13,265 nucleotides of DNA from positions 19,789 through 33,053 of the forward strand of contig NWUY0300044486.1 in NCBI GenBank assembly GCA_004151065.3, given 5' to 3'. Source of the DNA: Larix sibirica. Lineage: Eukaryota > Streptophyta > Pinopsida > Pinales > Pinaceae. The notes below the pieces were generated by a model that saw only the letters and a list, made by a program, of their open reading frames with translations, was not told the DNA's origin and did no database searches. This document shows, piece after piece, positions 8,013-13,265 of this stretch (the first letter of the stretch is position 1; every line of letters begins with the position of its first letter). A program made the position numbers and the translations under genes.

Positions 8013-9830
8013 AAGAACATTTGGCTAAACTTTCCTATCCCTATGGACTGGAGTCCTATGGACAGTTTGGTGATGAAGCTTAAACTCTTAAAGAAGGAAG
8101 TTATTATATGGGAAAAGGTTTTGAAGAAGAAATCGGATGAATATATGCTTAGTATTGATGAATAAATGAAGGGAATCGTGGATCATCCAGAGTATTTTTC
8201 TCTATCTGAGGAAGAGAGGCTAAAACTGTTAGAACTTTAGTTCCAAGAAGACCATTTGTTAAAACAGGAGGAAATGTATTGGAGGCTGAAAACCAAGGCA
8301 TTATGGGTGTCCCCGGGGTATAATAACACTACCTTTTTTCACCAATAGGCCTCCTATATAAGAAATATTAATTCTATATTGGAATTAAAGGATGTTTTGG
8401 GGAATGCAATTAAGACTCGAGAGGATTTGTAGAGGATGGTTGTGACTTATTTTTTTGAACATTTTGAGGATCTAGGTTATTCTTAGAGTGGTATGCAGTT
8501 GAAGGTGATTTCCCATATTACATCTTTCTTTAGTTCCGATGAAGGTATTTAGATTGGAGATGATATGCCATTAGAAGAAGTAGAAAATGTTTTGAAACAA
8601 TTCTCTAAGGATAAGAGCCCTGGCCCAAATGGGTGGACTGTGGAACTCTTCCTTCAATTTTTGTACTTAATGGGAAAGGATCTTCTTACTATGGTTGAAC
8701 AATCGAAGTTGGAAGGGTTTGTTTATGGGTATTTGAAATCTACCTTTTTTTCTCTTATTCCAAAATGTAATAATCCTAATTCATTTTTTGGATTCTAACC
8801 AATTGATCTGTGTAATTTGTCATACAAAGTTATTACTAATATTATTGCTAACATGATAAAGCCATTCCTTCCAAGGACTATGTCTAAGGAACAATTTGGA
8901 TTCTTGGCTAATAGACAGATATTGGATGCTATAGGGATCACACGAGAATGTTTACACTCTATCAAAACAAAGGATATGGTTTCTATGATATTGAAAATGG
9001 ATTTGGTAAAGGCCTATGATCATGTGGAATGGGGTTATCTAAGACTTCTTTTACAAATTGGGCTGCTTGTTTTCATTACCAACTAGATAATGTCATGTGT
9101 TACCCCTTCCCAACTCTCGATGCTTATAAATGGTTCACCTTCTGCTTTCCTCAAAATGTATACGGGCATTAGAGAGGGATTACCACTGTCTCCTCTTTTA
9201 TTTTTTATTTTCATTGAAGGTCTGAGTTGTATGTTAAATAAGGAAAAGGAAGAAGGGAATCTAAAAGGGGTTAGAATATGAGCCTCTATTATCATTAATC
9301 ACTTGTTATTTGTAGATGATGTGATTATTTTTGGAAGAGGTTCTATTGATGACTATGGATTCTTTCCCAAGATTATTGATATATTTTGTGTAACTTTTGG
9401 GATGATGGTTAACACTTATAAATCTTGTTTTATAAAAAACAATGTGGATATAAATGTTTTGGTGCGGATCTTAAATTTTATGCCTTTTGAATTCTCTAAT
9501 ATGGTCGATGGATTGAAATATTTGGGATAATATTTGAAACCAAATGGGTACATGATTAATGACTAGTTTTGATTAGTTGAAAATTTTGAAAAAATGATTG
9601 GTCACTCGAATTTCAGGCTATTATTGTTGGTTGGATGATTGGCTCTTCTAAAAGTTGTCTTGGTTGGAATTCCTATTTACTGGTTCTCTTTGGCTCAAGT
9701 TCCTAAGACTATCCTTAAAATTATTTGCAGGCTCATGTTCAATTTTCTATGGTCTAGTAATACAGATGGGGGAAGCTTCACCTGTTATTTGGGAAAGAAA
9801 GTCAAAGCAAAAATCCTAGGGAGGATGGGA
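8013..9830 (+). pseudogene. LINE-B ORF2 reverse transcriptase, frame kept but about 14 stops
   Basis: One frame is readable over about 1.8 kb. In order it carries the connector (KLLEL, YWRLKTKALW, TFFH), DKSPGPNGWTVELF, STFFSLIPKCNNP, PIDLCNLSYKVITNIIANMI, SKEQFGFLANRQILDA and LKMDLVKAYDHVEW (first catalytic Asp). Then follow LINGSPSAFL, GIREGLPLSPLLFFIFIEGL, HLLFVDDVIIFG (about 9300-9335, FVDD intact), KYLG, IPIYWFSLAQVPKTIL and FNFLWSS. In-frame stops are at 8163, 8238, 8346, 8430, 8484, 8550, 8796, 9084, 9279, 9528, 9564, 9570 and 9636, then 9834 after a shift. Catalytic residues survive but the protein cannot be made. Confidence 0.9.
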
Positions 9831-10640
9831 TATTAAAATTTTATATTGGTTTAGCACTGCTCCATGCTTAAAATTTTTATGGCGGGGTATTTTTGGCAGC
9901 GGTCTATGGAGTGAGATTCTCCGGGGAAAATGTATGAAGCGTAATATTTTGAAATGGATCATGAATCCAAGTAAAAGCACTAGGAATGCGTCCATGTTTT
10001 GGGCTAGTTTCATTAAAGTATATCCTTGGTTAGGTGAAGGCCTCGACTCAAAAGTTGGTAAAGTCGCAAATTTTTTGGGTGGGATTGATCTAATGATTGG
10101 TATGGGGGAAATTATGTCTTATCCCCTTATCTGTTGCATTATTTTTATGAACTTGGTTTCTTCACTCTGGATCACTTCAAGAGACATTCTTTCCTTTCCT
10201 CTACCAGATTCTTGCTAGCTGACTACTTCAGATATTGGGATAGGAAGCTGTTGGGAAGAGGGATGGAAAAGTTATATATTCCATTTTAATTCTATTGGTA
10301 TTAGATTGAATTCTAGCGATGTCGAAATTCTTTGGTACTTCAATTCTTATACAATACATATTATTGCTAAGGTGGCTTATCTTGTTATTGGTAACGAATA
10401 CACCTATAGTGCTCTCAAGTGGTGGTTCAAAAAATTATGGAAATGGTTGATCCCATTAAAAACCAAGTTTTTCTTATGGCTTTCTTTTTAAAATTGTTTG
10501 AAGAATTGGGATACTCTATTATATAAGGCATGGATTGGTCCTAATATTTGTACCTTCTGTAAGGAAAATAGTGAGATGATATAACACTTATATGTTAAAT
10601 GTAAATTTTCGAGATAGGTTTGGAAGATTGCTTGTAACTT
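9815..10640 (+). pseudogene. LINE-B ORF2 linker and zf-RVT zinc-binding region
   Basis: After a frameshift near 9815 the frame gives FLWRGIFGSGLWSEILRGK, then LGEGLDSKVGKVANFLGGIDL (the 'VGNG..I.LG.D' block) and, past a stop at 10216, AKVAYLVIG and IPLKTKFFLWLSF. The zinc ligands follow: GPNICTFCKENSEMI-stop-HLYVKCKF, a C-x2-C...H...C set with all four ligands present but a stop (TAA) before the His. Further stops are at 10489 and 10615. The region probably helps bind nucleic acid in ORF2 proteins. Confidence 0.8.
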
Positions 10641-10699
10641 TCTTAACATTTCTCATTCTTGGGGATTCCATCCTTTTTTCCAAAACTTTTATGAATTGT

Positions 10700-11290
10700 A
10701 CAAGAATGGTATTGGGCATAGAAATTTACCATCTTTTATTACATGGGGAATTTGAAGGGAAAGAAATTATATGTTGTTCAAAGGGAGGTCCATGGAACCC
10801 TTTGATTTCATCTATTGGAGCATTGGTCTTTGTAAAGACTACTTCAAAGCTGATACCAACAAAGTTAGTTATACTATAGGTTAGGGAGGATCACTACATT
10901 GTTGGATCTTCTGGATTCTTTGACTGGGCTTCTCAAACTGGTATGCTACTAGGATGGTTCTCATAATCAATCGGGATCATTATTTCAAACTCAAATTAAA
11001 CTATGGGAAGGGTGCCAATACAAAGGTGGAGTTGTTGGCTTTATGGGATATTACCAAAGTGGCTTATATGTTTGGTATTTATTCTCTTAAATTATTTGGG
11101 GACTTTGAGGTGATCATTAGTTGGGATAATCAAATTTATACATTACATGTGATTGAGCTACAAAATTGGTGCAAGAGAATCAAAGTCCTTCTTTCATCTT
11201 TCTCTGCTATCATCCTTGAACACATTTTTCATGAATTAAATTTGGATGTTGATATGTTGTAAAAAGAGGCACTCGAAGGTGCTGAAGGAA
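10700..11290 (+). pseudogene. LINE-B ORF2 C-terminus with RNase H domain
   Basis: ITWGI-stop-RERNYMLF (TGA at 10753 in place of Trp) is the family's 'ITWGIWK.RN..LF' block. The RNase H domain begins with FFDWASQTG (about 10916, first Asp present, next Gly changed to Trp). It moves to another frame at about 10940: RMVLIINRDH, NTKVELLALWDI (catalytic Glu), LFGDFEVIISW (Asp kept, the usual DS is DF) and NLDVDML-stop-KEAL. It has the same domain order as LINE-A and LINE-C. Confidence 0.8.
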
Positions 11291-11570
11291 CTCTCTATTC
11301 TAAAGAAGTTATAGAGAATTCTATTGACTTTTGTGGTTGTTTTATTATCTGTGGGATATAGATGGGAAGTTTCTGGTATTTTTTAAAGACTAATTTGAGA
11401 CCTTTTAGTCTTTGTGTTCGAAAACATTTTTGTTTGTATTTTGGATGGTAGTCTCTTGGTTAGATTTCTTGGACTTTTTTTGATAAATTATAAAGGTTTA
11501 TAAGAATGTTATTGTACTTTTTGATTCTACATGAATAGAATAAGTACAGTTTCTTCTTCTGAAAAAAAAG
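11291..11570 (+). other. LINE-B 3' UTR and poly(A) end
   Basis: Non-coding 3' region ending TTTCTTCTTCTGAAAAAAAAG. The tail is short (8 A), and 25 nt of non-A sequence separate it from the right-hand repeat at 11596. LINE-A ends comparably (TGCTGCTTTTTTCGATTGAAA), consistent with related 3' ends. Confidence 0.6.
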
Positions 11571-11595
11571 AATGCCTATTAGAATAGCATAATTT

Positions 11596-11612
11596 ATTAT
11601 TGATTTATGATA
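11596..11612 (+). repeat. Candidate target-site duplication of LINE-B, right copy
   Basis: Exact 17-bp match to 5261-5277. It lies just beyond the LINE-B poly(A) tail, where an L1-type target-site duplication is expected. Confidence 0.6.
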
Positions 11613-11704
11613 TTCGAATAGTATAGATACTAAAACTATCCATGATAGTCACATGAGTAACTCTCACCTCGCATAATAAATTCCCTTCTAAATTGAGAAT
11701 TCAT

Positions 11705-11721
11705 TTGATGTCCCACATCAA
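11705..11721. repeat. Short inverted repeat TTGATGT-CCC-ACATCAA
   Basis: Seven-bp arms around CCC. Motifs of the type CCCACATC occur in many plant LTR elements, but no LTR boundaries were found around it. Confidence 0.6.
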
Positions 11722-12028
11722 GTGCAGTAAGAAAGGATGACAATGATATATTGTATCCCATGAGAAGTCAACAATCATCATGCTATACTATGGATCCCAT
11801 AATACATATGCTATAGTATGGAGACCAAAAATTTTGAGTTTTGTATTTAGTATGCAATGCATATGTCAAATTGAAATTGAAAATTATTTTTGTTTTCATT
11901 TTGGACCATTTGTAGCTCTTTTTTTTTCACTGGAAAACAAATTTGCAGTCCTTTTTATTTTCATAAAATGAACCACATTGTTCACTTGTCCTCAAGACCT
12001 TACATATTAACATATCTTTCAATATTAG

Positions 12029-12049
12029 ATTTGATATCAAATATTTGAT
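12029..12049. repeat. Three alternating inverted heptads
   Basis: Heptads ATTTGAT / ATCAAAT / ATTTGAT stand edge to edge and form two overlapping perfect 14-bp palindromes. AT-rich composition makes a chance origin possible. Confidence 0.7.
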
Positions 12050-12290
12050 CAACTATACGCTCCCACATCATATATATTAATAACTCTTACTGTATGCAAA
12101 TATTCCATTACATACAAAAATAATTTAAGTATCATGCAACCGATCTCTTAAGTATATCAATACTCACACATTACATTCCATCTCAAAAAATGGTACTCAA
12201 AAGAAAAAACCAAAACCATAATACAAGTCATCTACGGTATGATCCCAAGTCTAATTCCAAGAGATCGTCATTGCACTTATCCGAAACTTG

Positions 12291-12690
12291 TCAAGTTCCT
12301 TCATCCAGTTGTAAGACTCTTTTAGAAATAAAGTATGTCAATTCATTTCTCTCCCTCTAGATGTGATTGAAGGAGGAGTCCTGAAAAACACCAACTAGCC
12401 TGAGAATTTCCTCATATAGAGGCTTAAGGAAGATGTTTTTGGGTGCTTTCCTTAGAATCATTCAATCAATAACCAATTGAGAATCCCCAAAGATCTGGAC
12501 CTATTGAATTTCTTTAGATATATCTAGAAACATAACAAGTTGTAGAGCCATTAATTCATCCCTATTGTTAGTTTCTCTTCCAATTCCTGCTAAGAACGGA
12601 AACCAATGAGAATTTAAATTCCTTCGCCCCCCCCCATACTTATCCTACCATGTGCTACACCATCAAAATCGGACTAGGGTTTAGACTTAT
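12291..12690 (-). pseudogene. LINE-C RNase H domain (frameshifted)
   Basis: Starting near 12670 it reads FDGVAHGRISMGGG (first catalytic Asp). After a frame change at a G9 run (12627-12635 on the plus strand as C9) it continues FLAGIGRETNNRDELMALQLV (catalytic Glu), then VQIFGDSQLVID with the second Asp, a TGA at 12464-12462 where the family has Trp, and SSFNHI-stop-RERNEL near the C-terminus. The final Asp region (usually AD.LSK) reads TYFISK. The stop at 12293-12291 closes the frame. Confidence 0.8.
12627..12635. repeat. C9 homopolymer at a frame change
   Basis: Nine C on the plus strand (G9 in the sense of LINE-C). It lies in the Gly-rich loop of the RNase H domain, exactly where the readable frame changes. 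Confidence 0.9.
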
Positions 12691-12835
12691 CATAAGCTCA
12701 AATACTGGCCTTCTTTCAATCTTATCGAGGAGGAATAAAAGGCTCCTAAATAATCACTTTGTTGCAGACCAAACATGCACCCCAAATCATAAGGACTAGG
12801 AGAGATTTTAAAGCTGTGAAAGAGGAGTTTTGTAA

Positions 12836-13060
12836 CTAGTTTTGCAAAGCTACCTGTAGCTCCCCTCCTTGCCAAATAAATATGATACTTGTAACATGTA
12901 TAGCATGATTCCACATCATGGAAATGTATGGACAATTAATAAAAATATGTGTAATGTTTTTCCCAGCTTCTTTACACAGGGGGAAATGGTTAGGGCCACA
13001 TCTATACCTACATGTAAATTGATCCCATACAGGGACTTTGTCTACAAGCATAAGCCAAAG
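12836..13060 (-). pseudogene. LINE-C zf-RVT zinc-binding region
   Basis: PFLWLMLVDKVPVWDQF is followed by GPNHFPLCKEAGKNITHIF and INCPYISMMW. The pattern is C-x2-C...H...C, but the first Cys is Phe (HFPLC). A later segment in another frame (about 12740-12815) reads VLMIWGACLVCNKVI, equivalent to the 'IWGIWKARNK.IF' block. The relation to LINE-A and LINE-B is clear in layout, although the residues differ. Confidence 0.8.
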
Positions 13061-13265
13061 AAATGGTTTATTCTATAAAGGACAAAGTAATCACCTTATC
13101 ACTTGAGTCTGCTAGGATGGATGTGGAAGGTCCTCCTCCTCTCGGATGACCTTATATCCAAAACTAGGATGACAAGAACCTCCAACACTATTCATTTACC
13201 AAATTAAATTATCATGCTTATCAGTCAAAGAGATGTGGCTATCTTGGAGAGCTCTACTGGACATC

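Larger units (their letters stand above)
5278..11570 (+). mobile_element. LINE-B: near-full-length but inactive plant L1-type LINE
   Basis: About 6.3 kb with the full plant L1 order: T-rich 5' UTR, ORF1 with a DUF4283-like region and zinc knuckle, ORF2 with AP-endonuclease, RT, zf-RVT and RNase H, then a 3' UTR ending in TCTGAAAAAAAAG. The left boundary rests on the 17-bp direct repeat 5261-5277/11596-11612. About 25 nt lie between the A-tail and the right repeat, so the boundary could shift. ORF2 carries many in-frame stops but only about four frameshifts, so substitutions dominate its decay. It cannot mobilise itself. Confidence 0.8.
11613..12240. other. AT-rich spacer between LINE-B and LINE-C
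   Basis: No coding sequence is convincing. Small structures seen: a perfect 7-bp-arm inverted repeat TTGATGTCCCACATCAA (11705-11721), a 15-bp direct repeat with one mismatch (11780-11794 and 11808-11822), alternating heptads at 12029-12049, and a second TCCCACATCA at 12061-12070 matching 11711-11720. The right part (about 12100-12240) is probably the LINE-C 3' UTR, but its end could not be fixed. Confidence 0.45.
12291..13265 (-). mobile_element. LINE-C: 3' part of a third RNase H-bearing LINE, opposite strand
   Basis: Read on the minus strand from the right edge: DKHDNLIW and GYKVIREE (the 'D.L.W...G.FSVK.GY' block), a zf-RVT region, an IWG...N block, then an RNase H domain ending near 12291. 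The frame changes several times with in-frame stops, so it is dead. The 5' part lies outside the window. The 3' UTR probably continues left to about 12100-12200, but no poly(A) tail or target-site duplication was recognised. Confidence 0.8.

Noticed and set aside
9083-9295. Minus-strand frame across the LINE-B RT
   Set aside because: It is the antisense of the RT palm and FVDD-proximal region, with no motifs of its own.
11780-11971. Plus-strand 63-codon frame in the right spacer
   Set aside because: AT-rich, Phe/Ile-rich translation with no motif. It lies over a small direct repeat and is probably chance.
11700-12070. Solo LTR suggested by two TCCCACATCA copies
   Set aside because: The shared word is only 10 bp, with no TG...CA ends, primer-binding site or flanking duplication.
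1-13265. CRISPR array, bacterial operon, phage or organellar genes
   Set aside because: No spaced direct repeats of the CRISPR kind, no Shine-Dalgarno-led operons and no organellar genes. The spliced kinase and plant L1 LINEs point to a plant nucleus.

Overview
This window looks like a stretch of nuclear DNA from a land plant, probably an angiosperm. The reasons are a spliced CDPK/PEPC-kinase-type protein kinase with a short AT-rich GT-AG intron, an AT-rich background, and three decayed LINE retrotransposons. The LINEs are of the plant L1 type: an ORF1 with a DUF4283-like region and zinc knuckle, an ORF2 with endonuclease and reverse transcriptase, then a zf-RVT zinc-binding region and a C-terminal RNase H. 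Genus and species cannot be told. I see no bacterial, organellar, CRISPR or viral genes.

Layout. 1-794 (minus): 5' part of a kinase gene that runs off the left edge, with two exons and an 83-nt intron. 795-1621: non-coding flank with one unrecognised small ORF and two unrelated local tandem duplications. 1622-about 1770: a tRNA-like, SINE-type sequence with A and B boxes. About 1776-4328 (plus): LINE-A, a 5'-truncated, frameshifted LINE keeping only the second half of ORF2 and a 3' UTR. 4329-5277: AT-rich spacer with a short tandem array. 5278-about 11570 (plus): LINE-B, an apparently near-full-length but dead LINE of about 6.3 kb, bracketed by a 17-bp direct repeat that is a good target-site-duplication candidate. 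11613-about 12190: AT-rich spacer with small palindromes. About 12291-13265 (minus): LINE-C, the 3' part of a third LINE in the opposite orientation, running off the right edge.

The only gene likely to be expressed is the kinase. Its glycine-rich loop, beta-3 lysine, alpha-C glutamate and HRD aspartate are present. The two metal-binding positions are changed (N to S in the catalytic loop, and DFG reads NFD), so it may be a pseudokinase. The three LINEs are not functional: all carry stops and frameshifts. In LINE-B the decay is mostly point stops at former Trp, Gln and Arg codons in a largely preserved frame, as expected from deamination of methylated cytosines in silenced DNA.

I found no convincing new biological system. 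The items most worth a second look are the kinase with altered metal-binding residues, the LINE-B insertion structure and mutation spectrum, and the tRNA-like head directly in front of the truncated LINE-A.
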